The notes below the pieces were generated by a model, which ran no database searches, was not told the DNA's origin, and saw only the letters and a program-made list of their open reading frames with translations. Made by a program: the position numbers and the translations under genes. This document shows, piece after piece, positions 42,704-50,971 of a DNA stretch of 64,000 nt; within the stretch, counting starts at the first letter, position 1; every line of letters begins with the position of its first letter. This DNA is from Roseicella sp. DB1501 (GTDB lineage Bacteria; Pseudomonadota; Alphaproteobacteria; Acetobacterales; Acetobacteraceae), in contig NZ_JABFHG010000006.1 in assembly GCF_013112485.1 (NCBI RefSeq), positions 1 through 64,000 of the forward strand, read 5' to 3'.

Positions 42704-43213
42704 ATGGCCAGTTCCATCCAGGACATCTACCTCACCGGCCTGCGCAACGCGCACGCCCTGGAAGCGCAGGCGGATCAGCTGCTCTCCCGCCAGGTGGAGC
42801 GGATCGAGAATTACCCGGCCATGCGCCAGCGCCTGCAGCAGCATATCGAGGAGACGCGCCGCCAGTCGCAGCGGCTCGAGCAGATTCTGCAGGCGCACGG
42901 CACCAGCGAGAGCACGCTGAAGGACCTCGCCACCGGCTTCATGGGCAACATGGCGGCCCTCGCCCATGTCCCGATGCAGGACGAGATCCTGAAGAACAGC
43001 TTCGCCAACTACGCCTTCGAGCATTTCGAGATCGCCTCCTACAAGGCGCTGATCGAGATGGCGCGCATGGCGGGCGACGCGCAGGCCGAGCCGCTGCTGC
43101 AGGAATCGCTGAAGGAGGAGGAGGCGATGGCCGAATGGGCCGGCCAGGCCTTGCCCGAGGTGGTGCGCACCTATGTGCAGCGCGAGACCGAGGGCAAGAC
43201 CTCGGGGATCTGA
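42704..43213 (+). CDS. DUF892 (YciF-type) ferritin-like protein
   Basis: 169 residues from the ATG at 42704. The four-helix DUF892 pattern is evident: IQDIYLTGLRNAHALEAQADQLL, RLQQHIEETRRQSQRLEQIL, FANYAFEHFEIASYKALIEMA and LLQESLKEEEAMAEWAGQALPEV. The Glu and His residues (HIEETRRQ, FEHFEIASY) are those of a ferritin-like di-metal site. YciF proteins are induced by stress; the biochemical role is unclear. Monocistronic, convergent with the peptidase gene across a hairpin. Confidence 0.88.
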   Translation: MASSIQDIYLTGLRNAHALEAQADQLLSRQVERIENYPAMRQRLQQHIEETRRQSQRLEQILQAHGTSESTLKDLATGFMGNMAALAHVPMQDEILKNSFANYAFEHFEIASYKALIEMARMAGDAQAEPLLQESLKEEEAMAEWAGQALPEVVRTYVQRETEGKTSGI

Positions 43214-43226
43214 CAGGGGGAGCCAA

Positions 43227-43248
43227 ACGGGCGGGCGCGGCGGCCCGT
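43227..43248. terminator. Hairpin between convergent genes
   Basis: ACGGGC (43227-43232) and GCCCGT (43243-43248) form a GC-rich stem with a 10-base loop, in the 40-base gap between the DUF892 gene and the convergent peptidase gene. There is no U-tract, but position favours a bidirectional terminator. Confidence 0.4.
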
Positions 43249-43253
43249 CCCCT

Positions 43254-44204
43254 CTACCCCCGCCGCCGGAACCGCTCGACGGCGCTCACCAGCGCCGTGC
43301 GTACCCCGGGCTCGAGTGCCGAATGCCCGGCATCCGGCACCACCGTCAGCCGCGCCCGCGGCCAGGCCGCCACCAGGTCGAAGGCGGTCTCGGCCGGGCA
43401 GACCATGTCGTAACGGCCCTGCACCACCTCGGCCGGAATATGCGCGATGCGGTCCATATGCGCGAGCAGTCCGCCTTCCGGCAGGAAGAGGTCGTGCGCG
43501 AAATAATGCGCCTCGATCCGCGCCAGGCCGAGCGCGGTGCGGTCCTGCGCGAAACTTGCCACGGTGTCGGGGCTTGGCAGCAGGGTGCTGCAGCTTCCCT
43601 CGTACTGGCTCCAGGCGCGGGCCGCCGGCAGGTGCAGCAGCGGGTCGGGGTCGCAGAGCCGGCGCAGATAGGCGCCGAGGATGTCGCCCCGCTCCTCCGC
43701 CGGCAGGTGCTCGACGAAGGCGGCCCAGGCATCGGGGAAGACCCGGCGCAGCCCGGTCAGGAACCACTCCACCTCGGCGCGGCGGCCGAGGAAGACGCCG
43801 CGCAGCACGCAGCCGGTGACCCGCTCGGGATGCGCCTGGGCATAGGCGAGGGCGAGCGTCGAGCCCCAGGAACCGCCGAAGAGCAGCCAGCGCTCGATGC
43901 CGAGGGAGCGGCGCAGCGCCTCGATATCGGCGACGAGATGCGGCGTCGTGTTCTCCCGCAATTCGCCGAGCGGGCGCGAGCGGCCGGCGCCGCGCTGGTC
44001 GAAGATCACGACGCGCCAGTGGCCGGGGTCGAAGAAGCGCCGATGCACCGCCCCGGCCCCGGCGCCGGGGCCGCCGTGCAGGAACAGCGCCGGCTGGCCG
44101 CGGGGATTGCCCACCTGCTCCCAGTACATGACATGGCCGCCGGACAGCGGCAGCAGTCCGGTCTCATAGGGTGCGATATCGGGGAACAGGTCGCCGCGCG
44201 GCAT
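43254..44204 (-). CDS. pip: Proline iminopeptidase (alpha/beta hydrolase)
   Basis: 316 residues from the ATG at 44204, chosen because MPRGDLFPDIAPYETGLL is the usual N-terminus; the longer frame adds 48 Arg-rich residues. ALFLHGGPGAGAGA holds the oxyanion HGGPG, IFDQRGAGRSRP follows, GGSWGSTLALAYA carries the nucleophilic Ser, RYDMVCP the Asp and DAGHSALEP the His. It removes N-terminal proline from peptides in the cytoplasm. Monocistronic. Distinguished from related haloalkane-type hydrolases by the GGSWG and HGGPG motifs. Confidence 0.9.
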   Translation of the reverse strand: MPRGDLFPDIAPYETGLLPLSGGHVMYWEQVGNPRGQPALFLHGGPGAGAGAVHRRFFDPGHWRVVIFDQRGAGRSRPLGELRENTTPHLVADIEALRRSLGIERWLLFGGSWGSTLALAYAQAHPERVTGCVLRGVFLGRRAEVEWFLTGLRRVFPDAWAAFVEHLPAEERGDILGAYLRRLCDPDPLLHLPAARAWSQYEGSCSTLLPSPDTVASFAQDRTALGLARIEAHYFAHDLFLPEGGLLAHMDRIAHIPAEVVQGRYDMVCPAETAFDLVAAWPRARLTVVPDAGHSALEPGVRTALVSAVERFRRRG

Positions 44205-44403
44205 GCCGGCAATATCCCCGGCGCACGGCCCGCCGGCAACAGCGGCGTCACCGGAAAGACGCCGCCCGGGCATGCCGTCCCGGCCATGCCGCCGGTATCC
44301 GCCCGCGGGGGCGCCCCGCCGGTCTCCCCTGCGCCCCTTGCGGGACACGCCGCCGGGGAATCGTCAGCGGGCCGCCCGCCGCCCCTTCGGTTTTCCCCCG
44401 GCC

Positions 44404-45177
44404 ATGCCTACCTTCGTGCAAATGCCGGCCCCGTCCTCCGCATCGTCCCGGCCCTCCGCGGCCGAAGCCCTGCCGCGCTGCGCCGTTTGCGGCACCGGCA
44501 GCCGCCAGCCGCCCTTCCGCCCGAACCCGCCGGAGCAGGCGCCGGACCTTGACCTGCGACCGGGCGAGCCGGTGCGCTCCACCATGGCGCGCTGGCTGCA
44601 GCAATGCCCCTCCTGCGGCTATGCCGCGCCGAACATCACCAAGGCGCATCCGGCGGCGGCGCAGGCCGTGGCCGCCGCCCCCTTCCGCGCCCTGCTGGCC
44701 GAGACGAGCTACCCGCCGCTGGCCCGCCGCTTCCTCGCCTGGGCGCATGTGCTGGAGGAGACGGGGGCGCTGCACGCGGCGGCCGAGGCCACCCTGCAGG
44801 CCGCCTGGGTGGCGGATGACCTCGAGCGGGACGAGTTGGCCCGCCACTGGCGGCTGGAGGCGGTGGCGCTCTGGCGTGGCGGCCCGCCGCTCGATTCCGA
44901 GCAAACCGTGCGCGTCATCGATGCGCTGCGCCGCGCCGGGGCCTGGGCAGATGCGGCGGCGACCGCCGAGGCGCTCGGCCTGTCCGACCCGCCCGAGGCG
45001 GTAGCACAGGTGGTCGGGCTGGAGCTGCGGCTGATCGCCGCGCATGACGCCGAGCGCCACACCGTGGCGAGCGCCCTGCCGCCGCCGGCGCGGCGGCCGC
45101 ATGTCGCGCACCAGAAGCTGGCGCCGCGCGGCGAGGGGCTGATGGGCCGGCTGCGCCGCTGGTTCGGCCGCGGTTAA
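44404..45177 (+). CDS. Hypothetical protein with zinc-ribbon-like cysteines
   Basis: 257 residues. Two CxxC pairs, CAVCGTG near residue 26 and QQCPSCGYAAPNI near 68, probably bind one zinc. Residues 90-225 are helical and TPR-like (LARRFLAWAHVLEETGALHAAAEATLQAAW; RVIDALRRAGAWADAAATAEAL). The tail is basic (GLMGRLRRWFGRG). The layout recalls DUF2225-type proteins but is not diagnostic. The start follows a long GC-rich space. Function unknown. Confidence 0.6.
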   Translation: MPTFVQMPAPSSASSRPSAAEALPRCAVCGTGSRQPPFRPNPPEQAPDLDLRPGEPVRSTMARWLQQCPSCGYAAPNITKAHPAAAQAVAAAPFRALLAETSYPPLARRFLAWAHVLEETGALHAAAEATLQAAWVADDLERDELARHWRLEAVALWRGGPPLDSEQTVRVIDALRRAGAWADAAATAEALGLSDPPEAVAQVVGLELRLIAAHDAERHTVASALPPPARRPHVAHQKLAPRGEGLMGRLRRWFGRG

Positions 45178-45232
45178 CGCCCCACAAAACCGGTTCGCGG
45201 CTTTGCGGGGCCCCAGGCGTCCCCTCGGCCCC

Positions 45233-45252
45233 AAGCCGCGGCAGGGCAACGG
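45233..45252 (+). repeat. REP-like repeat family B, half copy
   Basis: aagccgcggcagggcaacgg matches the right half of the 40-base palindromic element found complete at 52126-52165 and, inverted, at 54720-54759. It lies just after the zinc-ribbon-like gene in intergenic sequence. A shorter partial match (cctgccgcggctt) occurs at 59641. Confidence 0.5.
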
Positions 45253-45281
45253 GAGGCGCCTGCGGATGGCGGGCGCCTCCC
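45251..45281 (+). terminator. Perfect 10-bp hairpin
   Basis: GGGAGGCGCC (45251-45260) pairs exactly with GGCGCCTCCC (45272-45281) around an 11-base loop. It lies 74 bases past the upstream gene and 30 bases before the zinc-receptor start. No U-tract follows, so it may be a terminator or a repeat-derived structure. Confidence 0.45.
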
Positions 45282-45312
45282 ACGCTCCCCGATCTGGCGG
45301 GCGATCGGGCAA

Positions 45313-45330
45313 TGCAATATTATAACATCA
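45313..45330. promoter_or_regulatory. Candidate Zur operator
   Basis: TGCAATATTATAACATCA is an AT-rich imperfect palindrome in very GC-rich DNA; its complement contains TGTTATAATAT, like alphaproteobacterial Zur boxes. It overlaps the first possible start codon of the zinc-receptor gene and probably its -10 region, as expected for repression when zinc is plentiful. Confidence 0.55.
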
Positions 45331-46244
45331 TGCCAGCCCCTCTCCCCCGACGTGCCCTGCTGCCGCTCGCCGCCGCCGGCCTCCTTCCCGTCCGCGTCCG
45401 GGCGCAGGCCGGGCCACGCGTCATCGCCTCCTTCTCCATCCTCGGCGACATGGCGCGCCAGCTCGGCGGTGCGGCGCTGCCGCTGCAGGTGCTGGCCGGG
45501 CCGGGGGCCGACCCGCATCTCTTCCAGCCCCGCCCCTCGGAGGCGGAGGCGATCCGCGGCGCCGGCCTCGTCATCCGCAACGGCCTCGGCTTCGAGCCCT
45601 GGCTGGACCGGCTGCTCGCCGCCACGCGCTATGCCGGACCGCTGGTCACCGCGACCGAGGGCATCACGCCGCGCCGCGCCGCGCCCGATGCGCACGGGCA
45701 TGCGCATGGGGCGGAGGCGCCCGATCCGCATGCCTGGCAGGATGTGCGCCTCGCCCAGTCCTATGCGCGGGCCATCGCCGCCGGGCTGCGCCAGGCCGAT
45801 CCGGCGCGTGGCGAGGCGATCGGCGCCGCCGAGACCGCCTATCTCGACCGCCTCGCCGGCCTCGATGCCTGGGTGCGCGAGACGCTCGGCGGCATCCCGC
45901 CGGCGCGGCGGGTGATGCTCACCAGCCATGCCGCCTTCGGCTATTTCGCCGCGGCCTACGGGGTGCGGATGCTCTCGCCGCAGGGCCTCTCGCCCGAGGC
46001 GCAGCCCTCGGCGGCACAGGTGGCGGCGCTGATCCGCCAGGTGCGGGCCGAGGGCATCACCGCCGTCTTCCTGGAGGGCCAGGGCAGCCAGGCGGTGATC
46101 GAGCGCCTGGCCGCCGATGCCGGGGTGCGGGTACGCGGCCGGCTCTACGCCGACACCCTCTCGCCGCCGGACGGCCCGGCGCCGAGCTACGAGGCGATGA
46201 TGCGGCACAATGTCGGGCTGATGGCGGCGGCGATGCGGGGGTAA
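45330..46244 (+). CDS. Zinc/manganese ABC transporter substrate-binding protein (ZnuA-like)
   Basis: 304 residues from the ATG at 45330; an ATG at 45312 lies inside the operator. A signal peptide (MPAPLPRRALLPLAAAGLLPVRVRA) is followed by VIASFSILGDMARQLGG and GPGADPHLFQPRPSEA with a metal-ligand His, a His-rich loop (HGHAHGAEAPDPHAWQDV), TSHAAFGYFAAAYGVR and FLEGQGSQAVIERLA. This is the cluster A-I (ZnuA/MntA) fold. No ribosome-binding site precedes the ATG, so a leaderless transcript is possible. No permease or ATPase genes follow, so the transporter core is elsewhere. Confidence 0.87.
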   Translation: MPAPLPRRALLPLAAAGLLPVRVRAQAGPRVIASFSILGDMARQLGGAALPLQVLAGPGADPHLFQPRPSEAEAIRGAGLVIRNGLGFEPWLDRLLAATRYAGPLVTATEGITPRRAAPDAHGHAHGAEAPDPHAWQDVRLAQSYARAIAAGLRQADPARGEAIGAAETAYLDRLAGLDAWVRETLGGIPPARRVMLTSHAAFGYFAAAYGVRMLSPQGLSPEAQPSAAQVAALIRQVRAEGITAVFLEGQGSQAVIERLAADAGVRVRGRLYADTLSPPDGPAPSYEAMMRHNVGLMAAAMRG

Positions 46245-46252
46245 TACCAAGC

Positions 46253-46306
46253 GCACGACGTTCCGACCTGCGGCCCATAGCGCCGAGCGCCCGAATGGGC
46301 GCTGCC
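46253..46306 (+). repeat. Dispersed repeat family C, copy 1
   Basis: Fifty-odd bases (gcacgacg to gggcgctgcc) match the reverse complement of 56450-56503, with shared gcggccc, agcg and gggcg blocks. It lies directly after the zinc-receptor stop. The element may be a mobile intergenic palindrome or an RNA-level structure. Confidence 0.5.
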
Positions 46307-46398
46307 GGGATCGCCGGAAATTGCGCGCGGCCGGGCCGCCGCCCGCGCCATGCTGCCGCCGCCAGCCGCCGGGACCCACCCTGCCCCTGGAGCATCCG

Positions 46399-46491
46399 CC
46401 GTTCACCCAGGTTCACGGCAAATGCTCTAGCCTGTTGTTTCCAGAGCAGAGTCACGCGTCCGGGCGTTCGCGCCCTCCCGCGATCTGCTCC
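46399..46491 (-). repeat. Dispersed repeat family A, copy 2
   Basis: Inverted counterpart of 321-413: ccgttcacccaggttcacggc at 46399 and cgcgatctgctc at the far end. It occupies the gap directly upstream of the acyl-CoA ligase gene, so it could influence that gene's promoter. Confidence 0.5.
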
Positions 46492-46507
46492 AGCGGGAGG
46501 CCCGACG

Positions 46508-48141
46508 ATGCTTGGCCTGATGCAGCAGCATCCGCTGCTCCTCTCCTCGATCATCACCCATGCGGCGCGCCACCATGGCCGGACCGAGGTGGTCTCGGCG
46601 CTGGCCGATGGCGGCACGCACCGCATCGGTATGCCGCGCTCGAACGGCGCGCGCGGCAACTCGCCGGGGCGCTGCGGCGGCTCGGCCTGGAGCCGGGCGA
46701 CCGGGTCGCCACCCTGGCCTGGAACGACCACCGGCATCTCGAGCTCTACTACGCCGTCTCCGGCATGGGCGCGGTCTGCCACACGGTGAATCCGCGGCTG
46801 TCGGAGGAGGACATCGCCTTCATCCTGAACGATGCGGCGGATGCGGTGCTCTTCGCCGACCCCGGCTTCGCGCCGCTCGTCGCCGCCCTCGCGCCGCGCG
46901 TGCCGGCCTTGCGCGCCGTGGTGTTGCTCGGCGAGGGGGCGCCGCCGCCCCTGCCGCCCGGCATCGCGCTGCACGACTACGAGACGCTGCTCGCCGCCGA
47001 GGCCGGGGAGCAGGCTTGGCCGGTCTTCGGCGAGAACACCGCCAGCGCCCTCTGCTACACCTCGGGCACCACCGGGCGGCCGAAGGGCGTGCTCTACAGC
47101 TACCGCTCCGCCATGCTGCACGCCTATGCGGCCAACACCGCCGATGCCTTTGCCTTCCGCGCCACCGACCGGGTGCTGGTCGGGGCGGGCATGTTCCACG
47201 CCACCGGCTGGGCCATGCCCTATTGCGCGCCGATGGCCGGGGCGGCGCTGGTGCTGCCGGGCCGGCATCTCGACGGCGCCTCGCTGGTGCGGTTGCTGAA
47301 TGCCGAGCGCGTCACCTTCGCCTCCGCCGTGCCGACCATCTGGCTCGACGTGCTGCAGGCGCTGGAGCGCAGCGGCGCGCGGCTGGAGACGCTCCGGCGC
47401 GTCGCCAGCGGCGGCTCCGCCGTGCCGCGGGCGATGATCGAGGGGCTCGGCCGCCATGGCGTCGCGGTGCAGCAGGCCTGGGGCATGACCGAGACCAGCC
47501 CGACGGTGACGATCAACGCGCCGCTGGCCGCCCATGCCGAACTGGACGCCGAGGCGGCGATGCGGGTGCGGCTGAAGCAGGGCCGCGTCCTCTGCGGCGC
47601 CGATATCCGCATCACCGATGCCGAGGGCGCCGAGCTGCCCTGGGACGGCATCGCCTTCGGCGATCTCGAGGCGCGTGGCCACTGGGTCTGCCAGGCCTAT
47701 CTCAACCGCGGCGAGGAGGGCGCCGCCGATGCCGATGGCTGGTTCCGCACCGGCGACGTCGCCAGCATCGACGCGGAGGGCTATGCCGAGATGGTCGATC
47801 GCTCCAAGGACGTCATCAAGTCGGGCGGCGAGTGGATCAGCTCCATCCAGCTCGAGAACATCGCCGTCTCCCACCCCGACGTGCTGGAGGCGGCGGTGAT
47901 CGCCGCGCATCACCCGCGCTGGCAGGAGCGGCCGCTGCTGCTGGTGGTGCCGAAGCCGGGGCGGGCGCTGGCGCCGGACTCGGTCGCCGCGCTCTACGAG
48001 GATGGCCGCGTTGCCCGCTGGTGGCGGCCGGATGCGGTGCTGCTGGTGGAGGCGTTGCCGCATACCGCGACGGGCAAGCTGAACAAGCGGGCGCTGCGCC
48101 AGGACTACCAGGACTACCTGCTGCGGCAGCCGCCCGGCTGA
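46508..48141 (+). pseudogene. Long-chain acyl-CoA ligase (AMP-forming), frameshifted near the N-terminus
   Basis: Start at the ATG 46508, after GGGAGG, reads MLGLMQQHPLLLSSIITHAARHH and DGGTHRI. The rest of the enzyme then continues in a second frame as YAALERRARQLAGALRRLGLEPGD, requiring a one-base shift near 46630. The remainder is intact: LCYTSGTTGRPKGVLYSYRS (AMP-binding P-loop), [36 protein letters not shown] and TATGKLNKRALR with the catalytic Lys. It would activate fatty acids with CoA. As written it is broken; a sequencing error would restore about 544 residues. Confidence 0.82.
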
Positions 48142-48205
48142 ACGGAACCTGTCCCGCTTCGCCGGGTTCGCCCTGGACGAGCCGGACAGGGAGGATGCGG
48201 CGGAG

Positions 48206-48952
48206 ATGGAGCAGGCCGGCACGGATCTTCGCGCCCCCGGCATCCCGCCGGACTGGCTCCTGCCGCCCGACCTCGCCGCCGCGAAGGCGGCGCAGATCGA
48301 GCTCGCGGCGCGGGTGGTGCCACGGGACGCGCATCCGCCGGTGCGGCTGCTGGGCGGCGTCGACATCAGCACCACCCGCTTCGACCCCGAGGGCTGGGTG
48401 CATGCCGCGGTGGTGGTGCTGGACTGGCCCGGGCTGCAGGTGGTGGCGCGGGCCGGCGCCTCGATGCGCGCCAGCATCCCCTACATCCCCGGCTATCTCG
48501 GCTTCCGCGAGGTGCCGGCGCTGCTCGCCGCCTGGGCGCGGCTGGAGCCGAAGCCCGACCTGGTGATGGTCGACGGGCATGGCGTGGCGCATCCGCGCGG
48601 CCTCGGCATCGCCGCGCATCTCGGCGTGGTGCTCGACATCCCGAGCATCGGCGTCGCCAAGTCGCCGCTGGTGGGCCGCCTCGAGGCGCCGCTCGGCGAG
48701 GAGCCGGGCGCGGTGCAGCCGCTGCTCTGGAAAGGCCGCCGGCTCGGCACGGTGCTGCGCAGTCGGCGACGGGCCAACCCGCTCTGGATCTCGGTCGGCC
48801 ACCGGGTCTCGCCGGAGGGGGCGGTGGACTGGGTGCGGCGCTGCCTCACCGGCTACCGCCTGCCGGAGCCGACGCGGCAGGCGCATCTGGCGGCGAATGC
48901 GGTGCGGCGGGCGGCGCTGGCCGGGGCGGCCGAGCCCGAGGCATCAGGGTAA
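48206..48952 (+). CDS. nfi: Endonuclease V (deoxyinosine 3'-endonuclease)
   Basis: 248 residues. Catalytic residues are visible: the Asp in LLGGVDISTTRF, the Glu in YIPGYLGFREVPALL, and the Asp in LVMVDGHGVAHPRGLGIAAHLG, followed by IPSIGVAKSPLVG and NPLWISVGHRVS. It nicks DNA next to deaminated adenine (inosine) as a repair step. The start at 48206 is plausible; nothing upstream suggests a longer form. It trails the acyl-CoA ligase by 64 bases, functionally unrelated. Confidence 0.92.
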   Translation: MEQAGTDLRAPGIPPDWLLPPDLAAAKAAQIELAARVVPRDAHPPVRLLGGVDISTTRFDPEGWVHAAVVVLDWPGLQVVARAGASMRASIPYIPGYLGFREVPALLAAWARLEPKPDLVMVDGHGVAHPRGLGIAAHLGVVLDIPSIGVAKSPLVGRLEAPLGEEPGAVQPLLWKGRRLGTVLRSRRRANPLWISVGHRVSPEGAVDWVRRCLTGYRLPEPTRQAHLAANAVRRAALAGAAEPEASG

Positions 48953-49042
48953 GGGCCCGTCGCGCCCCCGCCCAATCCGCTCTACATATCCCCGCCGCCC
49001 CCGCCCAACCGCTCCTGTCCCGGAATGCCCGAAGCCCCTCCC

Positions 49043-49411
49043 ATGCACCGTCTCTGGCTCGCCCTCGGCGCCCTGTTCGGCCTTGCCACCGTCGCCCTCT
49101 CCGCCTGGGCCGCGCATGCCGCGCCGGCCCGGCTCGACGCGCATGGGCTGACGGCGTTGCAGAGCGGCCTCACCATGCAGGGCTGGCACGCCCTGGCGCT
49201 GGTCGGCGCCGCGCTCTGGGCGGAGCGGCGCGGCGGCGCGCTGCCGAACCTGGCGGCGGCCGGCTTCGCCCTCGGCCTGCTGCTCTTCTGCGGCGGCGTC
49301 TATGCCAGCGCCCTCGGCGGCGTCTCGCTCGGCCCGATGGCGCCGATCGGCGGCACGCTGCTGATGGTCGCCTGGGGGCTGCTCGCCGCCTCGGCCGTGA
49401 TCCGTGTCTGA
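49043..49411 (+). CDS. DUF423 membrane protein
   Basis: 122 residues from the ATG at 49043 (an ATG six codons earlier is also possible). Four hydrophobic helices with family phrases: LWLALGALFGLATVALSAWAAHA, WHALALVGAALWA, GFALGLLLFCGGVYASALGG and MAPIGGTLLMVAWGLLAAS. Cytoplasmic-membrane protein of unknown function (YwdK-like). Its stop overlaps the GTG of the methyltransferase gene, a frequent pairing in proteobacteria. Confidence 0.88.
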   Translation: MHRLWLALGALFGLATVALSAWAAHAAPARLDAHGLTALQSGLTMQGWHALALVGAALWAERRGGALPNLAAAGFALGLLLFCGGVYASALGGVSLGPMAPIGGTLLMVAWGLLAASAVIRV

Positions 49412-50369
49412 GTCGGTGTCCGAGTTGGGGCCCGAGCCGGCGCCGCCGGCGGGCGGGATCGGCGCCGCCTATCTCGCCGCCGAGGGCTTCGAGGCGCCGC
49501 TGGCCGAGGAGTTGCGCCGCGCCGGCCGCAGCATCGTCGCCTGGCATGGCCGCCTCGCCCTCTCGCCGGAACCGCCCGCCGCCGCCGCCTGGGCGCTCGA
49601 CACCTGGACCGCCCCGCGCGAGCTGCCCGCCCCCTCGGTGAAGGCCGCGGCCGATGCGCTGCGGGGGATGCAGCGCAACTGGGCGCTCTACGCCGCCGGG
49701 CAGCACCGCCGCGCGGCGCTGATCGCCGAGCGCCTGCCGCCCGTGAAAGCCCGCCCCCTCGCCTTCCCCGAGCCGGCGCCCGCCGGGCATCTCGGCGCCT
49801 GGACCCTGCTGGCGCCGGACCGGCTGCTGGCCAGCCCGACCAAGACCAGCCCCTTCGTCAATGGCGAGGTCCGCTTCCTGGAGGACCGCGAGGGCCCGCC
49901 CTCCCGCGCCTATCTCAAGCTGTGGGAGGCGCTGACCCGGGTCGGGCGCTGGCCGCTGCCGGGCGAGACCTGCCTCGATCTCGGCGCCGCGCCCGGCGGC
50001 TGGAGCTGGGCGCTGGCCCGGCTCGGCGCCCGGGTGACGGCGGTGGACAAGGCCCCGCTCGACCCGGCCATCGCCGCCCTGCCGCATGTCGAGACGCGGC
50101 AGGAGAGCGCCTTCGGCCTCGACCCGCTGAGCCTGCCGCCGGTGGACTGGCTGTTCAGCGACGTCATCTGCTACCCGGCGCGGCTGCTGGCGCTGGCGCG
50201 GCGCTGGCTGGAAGCGGGGCGGGCGCGGCACCTGGTCTGCACGGTGAAGTTCCAGGGCGAGACGGACCACGACATCGCCGCCGAATTCGCCGCCATCCCC
50301 GGCGCCCTGCTGTTCCACGGCGCGCACAACCGGCACGAGCTGATGTTCGTCCGGCTGGGGCCGGGCTGA
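49404..50369 (+). CDS. RlmM-like rRNA 2'-O-methyltransferase (FtsJ fold)
   Basis: 321 residues from a GTG overlapping the DUF423 stop. An N-terminal THUMP/ferredoxin-like part is followed by the Rossmann core: SRAYLKLWEAL with the first catalytic Lys, ETCLDLGAAPGGWSWALARLGARVTAVDKAPLDP (SAM motif), VDWLFSDVICYPARLL with the catalytic Asp, and CTVKFQGETDHD with the second Lys. The K-D-K set supports 2'-O-methylation of RNA, by analogy at 23S C2498. Target identity is inferred. Confidence 0.82.
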   Translation: MSESVSELGPEPAPPAGGIGAAYLAAEGFEAPLAEELRRAGRSIVAWHGRLALSPEPPAAAAWALDTWTAPRELPAPSVKAAADALRGMQRNWALYAAGQHRRAALIAERLPPVKARPLAFPEPAPAGHLGAWTLLAPDRLLASPTKTSPFVNGEVRFLEDREGPPSRAYLKLWEALTRVGRWPLPGETCLDLGAAPGGWSWALARLGARVTAVDKAPLDPAIAALPHVETRQESAFGLDPLSLPPVDWLFSDVICYPARLLALARRWLEAGRARHLVCTVKFQGETDHDIAAEFAAIPGALLFHGAHNRHELMFVRLGPG

Positions 50370-50503
50370 GGCGGGCCTGGGCCGGCCAGCGGGCCAGAGC
50401 TCTGCAACCCCGATGCCACAGTGTCGTTCCCCAGCAGGCACAACGCCGCACCGGGGCGATCAACCCTCCATTCGCTCCAGCGCGGAGGAAGGAGCATCAG
50501 CCG

Positions 50504-50791
50504 ATGTGGAAGATCGTCGCCCTCGCCTTCATGCCGGTCGCCGCCGTCTGCTTCGGCGCGCTGGCCCTGCCGCTGGCCGTGATCCCGGGACTGCGCGAGC
50601 AATTCGGCCTCGCCGCCAGCCTCTATTACGGCGCCGCGGCCCTCAGCCTGCTGATCGCCCTGCCGATCTCCTGGCTGGTGGCGCGGCGGATGCTGACGCG
50701 GCGCGAGCGGCGGCTGCTGGATGCGAATGCGGGCGGCGCGGGCATGGGCGCGGCGGCCCGGACACGCGGATCGGCCCTCTCGCAAGGCTAG
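50504..50791 (+). CDS. Small two-helix membrane protein
   Basis: 95 residues from the ATG at 50504, with GGAAGGAG upstream. Two transmembrane helices (WKIVALAFMPVAAVCFGALALPLAVIP and LYYGAAALSLLIALPISWLVA) are followed by a basic cytoplasmic tail (RRMLTRRERRLLDANAG). I recognise no family. It is 134 bases downstream of the methyltransferase, probably its own unit. The 50792-50971 gap after it shows no gene. Confidence 0.6.
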   Translation: MWKIVALAFMPVAAVCFGALALPLAVIPGLREQFGLAASLYYGAAALSLLIALPISWLVARRMLTRRERRLLDANAGGAGMGAAARTRGSALSQG

Positions 50792-50971
50792 GGCGTGATC
50801 GCTTGCGGTGGCCTCACCGAAAAGCGTGACTCACGCGACCAAACAACGGCCTGGATCCTGATCCGCGACTCTGTGTGAGCGGATCATGGTCCAGGGCGCC
50901 GCCCTTCCGACCCTCGACCCCGCACCGGCGATCCGGCAGCATCCTCGCCAACAGGCCGAGGAGACGCCGCC

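Noticed and set aside
46057-48477. An 806-codon minus-strand frame opposite the acyl-CoA ligase
   Set aside because: Low-complexity Arg/Gly/Pro composition; the plus strand encodes a recognisable ligase and endonuclease V.
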